Below, one piece after another: positions 51,120 through 59,228 of a stretch of 64,000 bases of DNA (its first letter is position 1; every line of letters starts with the position of its first letter). The DNA lies in NCBI GenBank assembly GCA_964565375.1, contig CAZMEV010000002.1, positions 26,949 through 90,948 on the forward strand, written 5' to 3'. The stretch is from SLAN01 sp964565375. Its GTDB lineage: Bacteria; Spirochaetota; Spirochaetia; DSM-27196; SKKC01. Under the pieces are notes generated by a model, which worked only from the letters and a program-made list of their open reading frames with translations, was not told the DNA's origin and made no database searches. A program made the position numbers and the translations under genes.

Positions 51120-51461
51120 TCATCTGAATCGAACATCATCTGAATCGAACATCAGCGAATAGGGGCGTGCTAAGGCCTCGGCCAGTTCCTCTATGCCGAA
51201 CACCCGTACCTTCCGTACATGCTCACGCCCGGCAAAGTACCCGATCACCGTGGGAACGGCGGTAACGAGAAACCGGTCGGCAAGCTCAGGCGCGTCGTCA
51301 ATCAGCACATGCAGCAATTCCATTCGGGGAAAGCGGCTGTCAAGAAGTGTTCGAATTTTCGGCAACAATGCGGTACAGACGCTGCACTCCGCAGTCGATA
51401 TATAAACCAGAATTGCCGGGGTCTCGTGTACGCGCGAGGTAGCCGCTGCAGGGTCGGTCAT
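51120..51461 (-). CDS. Thioredoxin-like protein with CxxC
   Basis: 113 aa from the ATG at 51461. The N-terminus holds ISTAECSVCTALLPKI with C26 and C29, a CSVC motif in place of CGPC, and the cis-Pro motif is LVTAVPTVIGYF. A thioredoxin fold is likely, with altered redox potential. The start is set by a consensus promoter directly upstream (9 nt from the -10 to the ATG); the open frame further upstream is therefore not translated. The last codons lie in a short duplicated stretch, CATCTGAATCGAACAT. Confidence 0.78.
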   Translation of the reverse strand: MTDPAAATSRVHETPAILVYISTAECSVCTALLPKIRTLLDSRFPRMELLHVLIDDAPELADRFLVTAVPTVIGYFAGREHVRKVRVFGIEELAEALARPYSLMFDSDDVRFR

Positions 51462-51470
51462 TACACCGGC

Positions 51471-51499
51471 ATTAGAGCGGTACGTTCCCGCCGTGTCAA
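51471..51499 (-). promoter_or_regulatory. Consensus promoter of the thioredoxin-like gene
   Basis: On the - strand TTGACA (51499-51494), a 17-bp spacer and TCTAAT (51476-51471) precede the ATG by 9 nt. It is the clearest example in the window of a promoter whose expected start point leaves no room for a Shine-Dalgarno site. Confidence 0.75.
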
Positions 51500-51577
51500 C
51501 GGAGGCGCGCCAACCATTGCTCCGGCTCGAACAACACTGCCCGCGGAAGTCGGGCCGGACAAACAAAGAGGAATAGT

Positions 51578-52183
51578 ATGAGAAAGACAGTTTTCCTTGT
51601 CATTGTATGCGCGTTTCTTGGCAGTTACGGGGTATTTGCCCAGGAAGACAGGGAAGTTGCCTTGGACATGGGCAATTATCTGACCGCATCCGCAGGCATG
51701 GTATATCAGGTGCTCGACAATCCGTTTACCCGCTTTTCTGTGGGCTACGACTTCTCGCTCAACGATACGTTCATGCTTTCCGGGAAGCTCGGAATCATTA
51801 ACTCCCAGAATCTCGGGCGTGAGTTTGAAGAAGGTGAGGCGCAAGCCGGATTATCGCAGTACCTCTTTGCAGGACCGAAGCTCAAGGCATTGTTCGGCGG
51901 CTTCTTTGTGAGTCATGGCTACAACTACCAGCGGCTTATCGACGGAACCTATCAGGATCCCAGCGAAGATTACCAGTCGCTCACCCGCAGCGAAATACCG
52001 GATCAGCTCGGAGTGAATCTCGGACTCGGGTATCACGCGGAGGTGAGTACAAACCTGCTCCTTATGCCGGAACTCAGCCTGAACTACAACCTTCCGACCG
52101 AGGAAGGTGTGTCGTTCGAAGTCAGCGACATTGGAATTGGTATTGATGTAGGAGTCGGTATTAATCCGAGCGCCTGGCAGTAG
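51578..52183 (+). CDS. Outer-membrane beta-barrel-like protein
   Basis: 201 aa. A signal peptide (MRKTVFLVIVCAFLGSYGVFA, cleaved before QED) is followed by amphipathic strands such as FTRFSVGYDFSLNDTFMLSG, YLFAGPKLKALFGGFFV and LGVNLGLGYHAEVSTNLLLM. No domain is recognised, but the composition fits a small outer-membrane barrel. AAAGAGGAA lies before the ATG. It is divergent from the thioredoxin-like gene and precedes an MFS gene by 45 nt. Confidence 0.65.
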   Translation: MRKTVFLVIVCAFLGSYGVFAQEDREVALDMGNYLTASAGMVYQVLDNPFTRFSVGYDFSLNDTFMLSGKLGIINSQNLGREFEEGEAQAGLSQYLFAGPKLKALFGGFFVSHGYNYQRLIDGTYQDPSEDYQSLTRSEIPDQLGVNLGLGYHAEVSTNLLLMPELSLNYNLPTEEGVSFEVSDIGIGIDVGVGINPSAWQ

Positions 52184-52228
52184 AAAAAGCTTGACAACGG
52201 CACAATACAGGGTGAAACGATAGGACTC

Positions 52229-53521
52229 ATGAACGACACCGCAAAACAGCTGCCCCAAGGCTTTTACAAAACAACCATAATGATAGGCCTCGGGTTCTTC
52301 ACCATGGGCCTCATGGATCCGCTCTACGACAATTACGTACCGGTCTTTCTTTCGGGATTTCTCGAAACTCGGGCGGCGATCGGCGCGTTCATGACGATAG
52401 ACAATATCATGGCGCTTATTCTCATTCCGCTGGTGACCGGGCTGAGTGACAGGGCGCGCACTTCGATCGGGCGACGAATGCCCTATATCCTCGTTACCTT
52501 GCCGGCGAGCGCCATCCTTTTTGCCCTCCTGCCACGAGCCGGCATGACATCACTGGCGGTATTCGTCGCAACGATTGTGGCATTCAATCTGTTCAAACAG
52601 TCAGCCAGAGGGCCGGTCGTGGCGCTTATGCCGGATACCGTTCCAAACGAATACCGGAGCGAAGCAAACGGCGTCATAAACATGATGGGCGGTATCGCGG
52701 CAGTAGTCGGAACGCTCGCCCTCGCACCGCTCATGGACGCCCGTCTGGTACTCCCGGTTATCGGCGACACGTCACGACAGCTGCCGTTTCTCATTGCCGG
52801 CGCACTTATTGTGGTAGCGGTCATTGCGCTTTTTTCGACAGTAAAGGAGCGTCGTCTGACCGAGTCCGAGCCACCACGAGAGTCGGTATTCAAGTCAATA
52901 AAAGGTATCTTCGAGCAAACCGACAAGAGTGCGGTATACATTCTTATCGCGCTGTTTCTCTGGTTCAGCGCATACTGGGCAATGCGACCCTTCATGACCC
53001 TCTACGTGATTGAGTATCTCGGGCTCAGCGAGGGCCTCGCAGGTTTCTCCACAGGAATGTTTGCTGTAGCCTACCTTTCCTTTGCGATTCCGAGCGGAAT
53101 GGTAGCGCACCGTATCGGCCGAAAACGCACCATTCGTATAGCGCTTATCGGAATGGCCGTCGTGTCACTTCTCATGTTCACTCATGAATTCTGGACAGTG
53201 ACTCTTGGCGCTTCACAGATGTTCGCCGTCGGAACGTTCTGGGCTCTGCTTTTTATTTTCGGTATCTTCTGGGGCGCAGCTAATACAAACAGCTTCCCCA
53301 TGCTCTGGCAAATGGCAAACTTCAACACAATGGGCGCTTATACGGGCGTGTACTATGTGTTCTCGCAGTCGGCCGCGATCCTCGCGCCACCTCTCACCGG
53401 GGCAATAGTGGATGTGCTCGAGTTCAGGGCGATATTCCTGGTCACCGCTCTTGTAATGGTTGGCTCGTTCCTTGTGCTGGGCAAAGTTCGAGGCGGCGAA
53501 ACAGCAAGGGCTTCCGGATAG
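52229..53521 (+). CDS. Major facilitator superfamily transporter (SLC45/GPH-like)
   Basis: 430 aa with 12 hydrophobic segments. The loop after helix 2 reads GLSDRARTSIGRRMPYILV, a form of the MFS motif D-x-x-R-x-x-x-G-R-R found in SLC45-type sucrose and GPH sugar carriers, and the second half repeats it as HRIGRKRTIRIALIG. A sugar/H+ or sugar/Na+ symport role is suggested but not proven. TTGACA lies upstream at 52191; no matching -10 is convincing. It may be read together with the preceding barrel gene. Confidence 0.82.
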   Translation: MNDTAKQLPQGFYKTTIMIGLGFFTMGLMDPLYDNYVPVFLSGFLETRAAIGAFMTIDNIMALILIPLVTGLSDRARTSIGRRMPYILVTLPASAILFALLPRAGMTSLAVFVATIVAFNLFKQSARGPVVALMPDTVPNEYRSEANGVINMMGGIAAVVGTLALAPLMDARLVLPVIGDTSRQLPFLIAGALIVVAVIALFSTVKERRLTESEPPRESVFKSIKGIFEQTDKSAVYILIALFLWFSAYWAMRPFMTLYVIEYLGLSEGLAGFSTGMFAVAYLSFAIPSGMVAHRIGRKRTIRIALIGMAVVSLLMFTHEFWTVTLGASQMFAVGTFWALLFIFGIFWGAANTNSFPMLWQMANFNTMGAYTGVYYVFSQSAAILAPPLTGAIVDVLEFRAIFLVTALVMVGSFLVLGKVRGGETARASG

Positions 53522-53588
53522 GAGACGGGTAGCAGCGCTCTCCGATGCGCTTTACAGGCTCGGCTACACGTGAGTACTATTCGCGGTC

Positions 53589-55007
53589 ATGAAGGCCGTT
53601 ATCGCCGGGGGTGGGACCGTAGGTTCGCAGCTGGCTGCTCAGCTTATCCGTGAAGGGCTCGACGTCGTTCTTATCGAACAGAATGCCGAACGGGCACGCG
53701 TACTCGCAAATCGTCTCGATTGTCTCGTGGTAACCGGCGGCTGCAATAACCTCGAAATACTGAACAAAGCATCCATCGCTGAAGCCGATTTTTTTATTGC
53801 CGTTACTACCAGCGATGAAATAAACATGATTGCCTGTGGGCTGGTATCGAGTGAGTTTAATGTCGGGCTGAAGATTGCCCGTGTACGAACGTTTGACTAC
53901 AGTTCAACGGCCATTTCCGGAAAATCGTTCCTTGGAATAGACCGCGTCGTGAACCCTGAGCTCGAAGCCTCCCGCGAGATCGTTCGAAGCGTCGACCTCG
54001 GTGCGATCAGCGACGTCGTAGAGTTTCGGAATTCCCCGCTTCAAATGCGTTCGCTCACGATAGTGCCCGGCTCCACACTCGCCGGCCTTTCGCTGCATGA
54101 AGCAAACGACCGGTTCGATGTTACCTTTCTCGTCGGGGTTATCGTGCGCAAACGCCGGTACCTGATCCCCGACGGGAACACCGTAATCGAGGAAGGCGAT
54201 CAGCTGTTCGCCGTTGCAACCGACGAAGCATTCCGCATACTGTTCGACAAACTCGGAAAGAACCGGCGACCTATAGAAAAGGTTGTCATCGTAGGCGGTG
54301 GAAAAGTCGGCCGCCTTGTTCTTCAGCATCTTATGCGACACGATCACCCTGGGGGCGGACGTGACGCGGGCGCGAGGGTGAGGTCCGTGTTTCGTTCGAA
54401 CCGTCGACGAATTCAGGTCGTCGAGCAGGATTATGAGAAGTGTAAAGCGCTCTCGGCTCAGTTCCCCGATATCCTCGTCACCAACGCCGATATCTCGGAT
54501 GAGTCGGTGTTTCAGGAGGAACACTTTTCCGACGCCGATCTACTCATCAGCACAACCGAAAACCAGGAGCTCAACATGGTAACCGCCCTGTTCGCGCGGT
54601 CTCTCGGCGTAAAGCGATCGGTTGTACTTGTTAACAACAGCTCATATGTAAATGTGTGCGGTCAGCTCGAAATAGATGTCGCAGTTAGCCTTAAGAACTC
54701 CGTGGTGGACACGATTGTATCGACGATTAGACACGGGACGGGGGAAGTGATAAACACGGTACGTTCCATCTCAGACGGGAGCGTTGAAGTACTTGAACTC
54801 AATGTCGGTGAAGGTAGCCGAGTGGTCGGGCGTCCGCTGTCGGACGTAAGAATGCCGAAGGACAGCCTTATCATGTCGGTTTCTCGAGACGGAACCACGT
54901 TCGTTCCGACCGGCGATTCCATTCTGCAGCCAGGCGACAGTGTTGTCGCAATTGCCCGGCATGACCAGTTCGACAAGCTGGAACTCGCATTCAAGGCACA
55001 GAAATGA
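53589..55007 (+). CDS. trkA: Trk potassium uptake regulator TrkA
   Basis: 472 aa with two RCK units. Each starts with an NAD-binding motif (VIAGGGTVGSQLAAQLI; VVIVGGGKVGRLVLQHL) and ends with a TrkA-C domain (LTIVPGSTLAGLSL; LNVGEGSRVVGRPL). A basic insertion (GGGRDAGARVRSVFRSNRRR) interrupts the second nucleotide-binding domain. It gates the TrkH channel on the cytoplasmic side according to nucleotide binding. The stop overlaps the trkH start in ATGA form. Confidence 0.94.
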   Translation: MKAVIAGGGTVGSQLAAQLIREGLDVVLIEQNAERARVLANRLDCLVVTGGCNNLEILNKASIAEADFFIAVTTSDEINMIACGLVSSEFNVGLKIARVRTFDYSSTAISGKSFLGIDRVVNPELEASREIVRSVDLGAISDVVEFRNSPLQMRSLTIVPGSTLAGLSLHEANDRFDVTFLVGVIVRKRRYLIPDGNTVIEEGDQLFAVATDEAFRILFDKLGKNRRPIEKVVIVGGGKVGRLVLQHLMRHDHPGGGRDAGARVRSVFRSNRRRIQVVEQDYEKCKALSAQFPDILVTNADISDESVFQEEHFSDADLLISTTENQELNMVTALFARSLGVKRSVVLVNNSSYVNVCGQLEIDVAVSLKNSVVDTIVSTIRHGTGEVINTVRSISDGSVEVLELNVGEGSRVVGRPLSDVRMPKDSLIMSVSRDGTTFVPTGDSILQPGDSVVAIARHDQFDKLELAFKAQK

Positions 55008-56485
55008 CCTTTCGACTTGTTGCCAGGTTTACCAGTGTGCTGGTAGCCGTTGTTTCGCTGTTCATGCTCATTCCGCTTCTCATTTCAATCCTCGAGGGAG
55101 AGGAAGGTACCGCGTCCGCCTTCCTGATTCCGATCGTGGCAAGTCTCCTGGTAGCAGCCCTGGTCTACCCGCTTACCGCGGGAACCGACGACGAGTTTAC
55201 ACCACGCAGCAGCTATCTCATGGTAACGGTCGGCTGGCTTTCCGCCGCGCTCATCGGCGCAACACCCTTTCTGATTTCCGGGGCGATTCCGTCGTTTGTC
55301 GACGCGTTTTTCGAGGCCATATCCGGATTCACAACGACCGGAGCAAGTATTCTCGATGACATTGAAACCCTGCCGCGAAGCATTCTGTTCTGGCGTTCAA
55401 TGACTCACTGGCTCGGCGGCATGGGCATTATCGTGCTCATGGTTGCCATATTTCCTCTGCTCGGGCTCGGTGGTCGTGCGCTTGTTATGGCCGAGGCACC
55501 ATGGCCCACAGTGGACAAAATTACGCCGCGAATCACCCAGACCGCAAAGATCCTCTGGAGTCTGTATCTGTCTCTTTCGGTTGCGCAGACGCTGCTACTT
55601 ATGGCTGGAGGACTCGACTGGTTCGACGCGCTGACACATACCTTCGGAACCGTGGCAACAGGCGGTTTTTCTCCCTACAATGCGAGCATCGGCCATTTCG
55701 AAAGCGCGTATGTAGAATGGGTGGTCATTGTATTCATGCTGCTCGCTGCCGGAAACTTCCTGCTCTATTATCGTGTAGTTACCGGGCGGGCACTGGAGGT
55801 TCGAGCTGATTCGGAGCTTCGCGCGTACGTGGGAATCATAGTATTCGGCACGATCTTTCTTACAATCATTCTTACCCTGGCGATACCTGAGTTCACCGGC
55901 GCGGGCTTTGACTGGCTGGAATGGCCGCTTCTGACCAGAATTCGCAGGGCGGGATTCCATGTTGCTACCATACTTACCACGACCGGGTATGTAGCGGGTG
56001 ACTACGAACTCTGGCCCTACGGCGGGCAGGCTGTTCTTTTTATTATGATGTTCGTCGGCGGAAGCGCCGGAAGCACCGGTGGCGGCGTGAAAATAGCCCG
56101 CATAGTTGTTCTCGCAAAACAGGCGCTGCACGAGGCCCGATATCTTCTGTATCCGAGAGGCGTATTTACCCTGCGGTTCAACCGTCAGCCGGTACGCAAG
56201 AACGTCGTATACGCGATCGTGTCGTTCGTGGTGCTCTACATTGTGGTGGCGCTGGCGGGAACGGTAATGAGCATGATCGCGGGAGCGGACCTGACTACCG
56301 GTATTTCATCCTCGCTTGCCACACTCGGGAACATTGGTCCCGGCTTCGGCGAGATCGGCCCAACCGGCAATTACTCAGCGTTTCCTGATGCAGCGAAACT
56401 GTTCTTCTCGTTTCTCATGCTCGCCGGAAGACTGGAGATCTACACCGTCATGATTCTCTTTACACCGGCGTTCTGGCGAAACTAA
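55004..56485 (+). CDS. trkH: Trk potassium uptake channel TrkH
   Basis: 493 aa membrane protein of the TrkH/KtrB family with four M1-P-M2 repeats. Filter-like turns are ISGFTTTGASIL, FGTVATGGFSPYN, VATILTTTGYVAGD and LATLGNIGPGFGEIGP. The GGSAGSTGGGVKIAR motif is typical. It carries K+ inward, with TrkA as regulator, and is expected to be important in salt adaptation. It is translationally coupled to trkA. The ending LAGRLEIYTVMILFTPAFWRN is a typical TrkH C-terminus. Confidence 0.95.
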   Translation: MTFRLVARFTSVLVAVVSLFMLIPLLISILEGEEGTASAFLIPIVASLLVAALVYPLTAGTDDEFTPRSSYLMVTVGWLSAALIGATPFLISGAIPSFVDAFFEAISGFTTTGASILDDIETLPRSILFWRSMTHWLGGMGIIVLMVAIFPLLGLGGRALVMAEAPWPTVDKITPRITQTAKILWSLYLSLSVAQTLLLMAGGLDWFDALTHTFGTVATGGFSPYNASIGHFESAYVEWVVIVFMLLAAGNFLLYYRVVTGRALEVRADSELRAYVGIIVFGTIFLTIILTLAIPEFTGAGFDWLEWPLLTRIRRAGFHVATILTTTGYVAGDYELWPYGGQAVLFIMMFVGGSAGSTGGGVKIARIVVLAKQALHEARYLLYPRGVFTLRFNRQPVRKNVVYAIVSFVVLYIVVALAGTVMSMIAGADLTTGISSSLATLGNIGPGFGEIGPTGNYSAFPDAAKLFFSFLMLAGRLEIYTVMILFTPAFWRN

Positions 56486-56522
56486 AAGACTCAAAGCCCG
56501 GCTGTCGTATTATCTTAACGCA

Positions 56523-56702
56523 ATGCGACCGGCACGAACCATTCCGTGGGCCTTTGCCGTCTGGACTCTTGCTATTCTCGTTTTCACCCTGGCGCCTCGC
56601 GACTCTCCGGCAGGCAGCGCCCCGTTTGCCGTGGCGAAGCTCGCTCATGTCATCGCGTTCGGCGGCTGGACAGTCCTCCTCGGGCTCTACCTGACCGTGT
56701 AA
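56523..56702 (+). CDS. Short VanZ-like membrane protein, possibly truncated
   Basis: 59 aa. It has two hydrophobic segments (IPWAFAVWTLAILVFTLAP and VIAFGGWTVLLGLYLTV) joined by a loop ending AVAKLAHVIAFGG, resembling the DKxxHxxAF motif of VanZ-like proteins, which are usually over 100 aa. Just after the stop, another frame continues with TTALLVLRWMRNRAER, so a single-base frameshift may have cut a slightly longer protein. The gene starts 37 nt after trkH. Function unknown. Confidence 0.5.
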   Translation: MRPARTIPWAFAVWTLAILVFTLAPRDSPAGSAPFAVAKLAHVIAFGGWTVLLGLYLTV

Positions 56703-56748
56703 CGACGGCGCTTCTCGTACTCAGATGGATGCGGAATCGGGCAGAACG

Positions 56749-58224
56749 CTAAGCGTCGGGGGCTTCCGGCTTCTGCCCGCCGCCGGCCGGCTTGTCGAAG
56801 ACAACAAGGGTTCCGGACAGCCGTATGACATCACCGGGCTCGAGATCGCGTTTTGTCACGGCCCTGTTGTTCACCACAACCGGGGAAGCCGAGCTCAACG
56901 TATACGTATCACGCGATTCGTCGTGAACCACCGTAGCCTCCTGGGAAGCAGCGCCGGTCGGCCCTATAACCGTCACATCCGCATCGCCACCGCCAAGCAC
57001 GGTCTTTCCGGTACCCGCGGGAAAGATGTGAGTCTTTCCGGCTCCGAACACCTCGAAATTGGCATCTGTCCGACGGTTGCGAAACGTAAGCCTCGTCAGT
57101 ACAAACCACACGAGCAGGCCGACTAAGGGGGCGACGATCAGGATTACCGGCGAGACATACGTGGGAATACCGAAAAGCGTACCGGCTACATAGCTTCGTG
57201 TCTGCGACTGCATGCCCCCGTGCGAAACCTGAACGTAGCGCCGCTCGGCCGGTTCCATGCTCGGACGATATGAAATGCGATACTCCTGCAGTATACGTTC
57301 ACGGATATCCTTGTACGCATCACGCAGCTCGGCGCCGGTGCGCGCGTTGTAAAAAACGCCGCCGGTATCCTCCGCGATCCGTTCAAGATACTCATCGTAT
57401 GCAGCCGAGCCGAAATGCACGGCGAAGACAGTGAGCTCTTCGTCGGTCAGCGCATCGATTGCTTCTTCGTGCGTAAAGATATGCTCGCCGTACTCCGGGT
57501 GCGGTTCACCACTGAAGCGGGCATACGGATAGTTGTCGCCGTCCGACAGCAGCACAACGACCCGCCGTCCGGTAAGGTCGCGTGACTCCTCGGCCAGTTC
57601 AATGAGCGCAGCGTACATCTCCGTATATGCTTCGCGCGACTCGGGACGTTCGATCTCGTCAATCAAGCGATCGACTACTTCTATGTCACCGGTGGGCTCT
57701 GTGTGCGACGTATAAAACGTGTTGTAGGACGCAAGGCCGACACGATCACGGGGATTATCGATCTCACCGAGAAACTCCCGCAGCGCTTCTTTCGCAATCG
57801 TAATACGGCGTTCCTCGGGTGGAGCGTCCCGATCTGTGCCGTCGACATTGAAGTACATGCTCCCGGAATTATCGACGAGCATGAGAAAGTCGACTCCCTC
57901 CGCTTCATTCGCCCGCGGCAGGACTCCGGTGATCGGGACGTCGGAAAGCTCATCGGAGGATGAGCCTTCTCGAACAAGAAAGTTCTGCTCCGACAGCCCC
58001 TCGATGTAGGTTCCGTCTTCATCCTGCACAGTAACGTAGAGGTCAATGCGATTGCGTGTCAGAAGACGCGTTGAGTCGAGCCCGGTAACCGTAACCGAAG
58101 GCTCAGCGAGAACTCCTGCCGCCGGAAAAGAAAATGCAACCGCGGCGACCAATCGAGCGAATCGCACGGTAAACACCGGGGAAAACATCGACCTCAAAAA
58201 TATCTTCATACCGCAGCACCCCAT
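56749..58224 (-). CDS. VWA-domain membrane protein with C-terminal FHA-like domain
   Basis: 491 aa. A signal or anchor segment (about 20-40) leads to an extracytoplasmic region with a short beta-domain, then a von Willebrand A domain with the MIDAS motif D118-x-S120-x-S122 (LVDNSGSM) and VVVLLSDGD. A membrane helix (VILIVAPLVGLLVWFVL, about 378-395) is followed by a cytoplasmic FHA-like fold (KTVLGGGDADVTVIGP, VVNNRAVTKRDLEPGDVIRL). FHA domains bind phosphothreonine, which fits the kinase gene upstream in the same operon. The start overlaps the FHA gene stop (TAATG); an ATG at 58209 is an alternative. Confidence 0.85.
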   Translation of the reverse strand: MGCCGMKIFLRSMFSPVFTVRFARLVAAVAFSFPAAGVLAEPSVTVTGLDSTRLLTRNRIDLYVTVQDEDGTYIEGLSEQNFLVREGSSSDELSDVPITGVLPRANEAEGVDFLMLVDNSGSMYFNVDGTDRDAPPEERRITIAKEALREFLGEIDNPRDRVGLASYNTFYTSHTEPTGDIEVVDRLIDEIERPESREAYTEMYAALIELAEESRDLTGRRVVVLLSDGDNYPYARFSGEPHPEYGEHIFTHEEAIDALTDEELTVFAVHFGSAAYDEYLERIAEDTGGVFYNARTGAELRDAYKDIRERILQEYRISYRPSMEPAERRYVQVSHGGMQSQTRSYVAGTLFGIPTYVSPVILIVAPLVGLLVWFVLTRLTFRNRRTDANFEVFGAGKTHIFPAGTGKTVLGGGDADVTVIGPTGAASQEATVVHDESRDTYTLSSASPVVVNNRAVTKRDLEPGDVIRLSGTLVVFDKPAGGGQKPEAPDA

Positions 58225-59141
58225 TATTCGGCCAGATACAGGAACTTCACCGATCCCGCTGCGATCACGTCCTCGAACTTCAGAGGCGGGGGCGCTGCAG
58301 CAGACCCAGCGCCTGAGGAATCGGGATCGATCAATTCGTCATTCCAACGCACGGCCCCGTCATGTGCCGACACGTAGACTTCGCCTCCGCGAACCCGAAG
58401 CGAGAAGTGTCGGGGTTGCACCTCTTCGTATCCGGAAAGGACTACATCACAGCGGTCATCAGATCCAATAATGAGTCGTCGCTGATTTACGATGAACTCG
58501 GAGCCTTTGTGCGCCCCGTTGAGCACCCGAATCACGCCGAATGAAAGGCGTTTTTCAACAAGCGCGAGAAATGCCGCGATCGCGAGCCCGAAGAACACAA
58601 ACGCCGCCAGTCGGGCATACGGTTCAGCCGGCAGTACTACGCGTCCGTATTCCACAACAAGACCTCCAAGCAGACCGCCTGAAAGTCCCCCGAGCGCTCC
58701 CGCCCGGGCCTTCAGCGGGGAGCGGGCTCGCAGCCCTTCGGCAGCTCCGACACATGTCCCGAGAATCGCCCACCCGAGCGCCCGGGCAAGCGGCACCGCG
58801 AGGGCATACATTCGCGTTCCGGGCGCAGCCATCTGCTCACCGACGAGAAGCAGAACTGTTTGCCCCGCCAGGAATCCCACCGCCCCACCGGCAACACCGA
58901 TAAGCGCGCCGATCCCCGCTCCAGCGGCCATTCTGCCCCTGTGGGCGAGAAAGATACCCGGCGCCGAACCGAGAACCGCCCCGAAAACAAGTCCCACAGC
59001 CGCACCCGAGGAAAGCGCGAAAAGAAAGAGCGACGGGAACTGCGCCTGCGAGACGAGAAGAAGCTCGGACAGCGGCCATGACAGCAGCCCTCCGATTGCA
59101 CCGAGGCATAAAAGAATAATTCGTCTAACTGTCAGTGTCAT
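58224..59141 (-). CDS. Multi-helix membrane protein with C-terminal FHA domain
   Basis: 305 aa from the ATG at 59141 (MTLTVRRIIL). About six Gly/Ala-rich membrane helices (GAIGGLLSWPLSELLLV, AAGAGIGALIGVAGGAVGFLAG, ALGGLSGGLLGGLVVEYG) are followed by a cytoplasmic FHA domain: FIVNQRRLIIGSDDRCDVVLSG, VQPRHFSLRVRGGEVYV. The FHA S/H residues are partly kept. It lies between the kinase and the VWA-FHA gene, and probably reads phosphorylation by that kinase. The function of the membrane part is unknown. Confidence 0.8.
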   Translation of the reverse strand: MTLTVRRIILLCLGAIGGLLSWPLSELLLVSQAQFPSLFLFALSSGAAVGLVFGAVLGSAPGIFLAHRGRMAAGAGIGALIGVAGGAVGFLAGQTVLLLVGEQMAAPGTRMYALAVPLARALGWAILGTCVGAAEGLRARSPLKARAGALGGLSGGLLGGLVVEYGRVVLPAEPYARLAAFVFFGLAIAAFLALVEKRLSFGVIRVLNGAHKGSEFIVNQRRLIIGSDDRCDVVLSGYEEVQPRHFSLRVRGGEVYVSAHDGAVRWNDELIDPDSSGAGSAAAPPPLKFEDVIAAGSVKFLYLAE

Positions 59142-59228
59142 ACATTCCGTTCCATCCGCCACCGTGCACCAGCAACACCGGGCCGGCTCAGCACCATCCA
59201 CCCGATATCTCGAGGGACACTCCGTACA

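Noticed and set aside
52191..52228. Full promoter before the MFS gene
   Set aside because: TTGACA is present but no -10-like hexamer lies at 16-19 bp; only the -35 could be supported.
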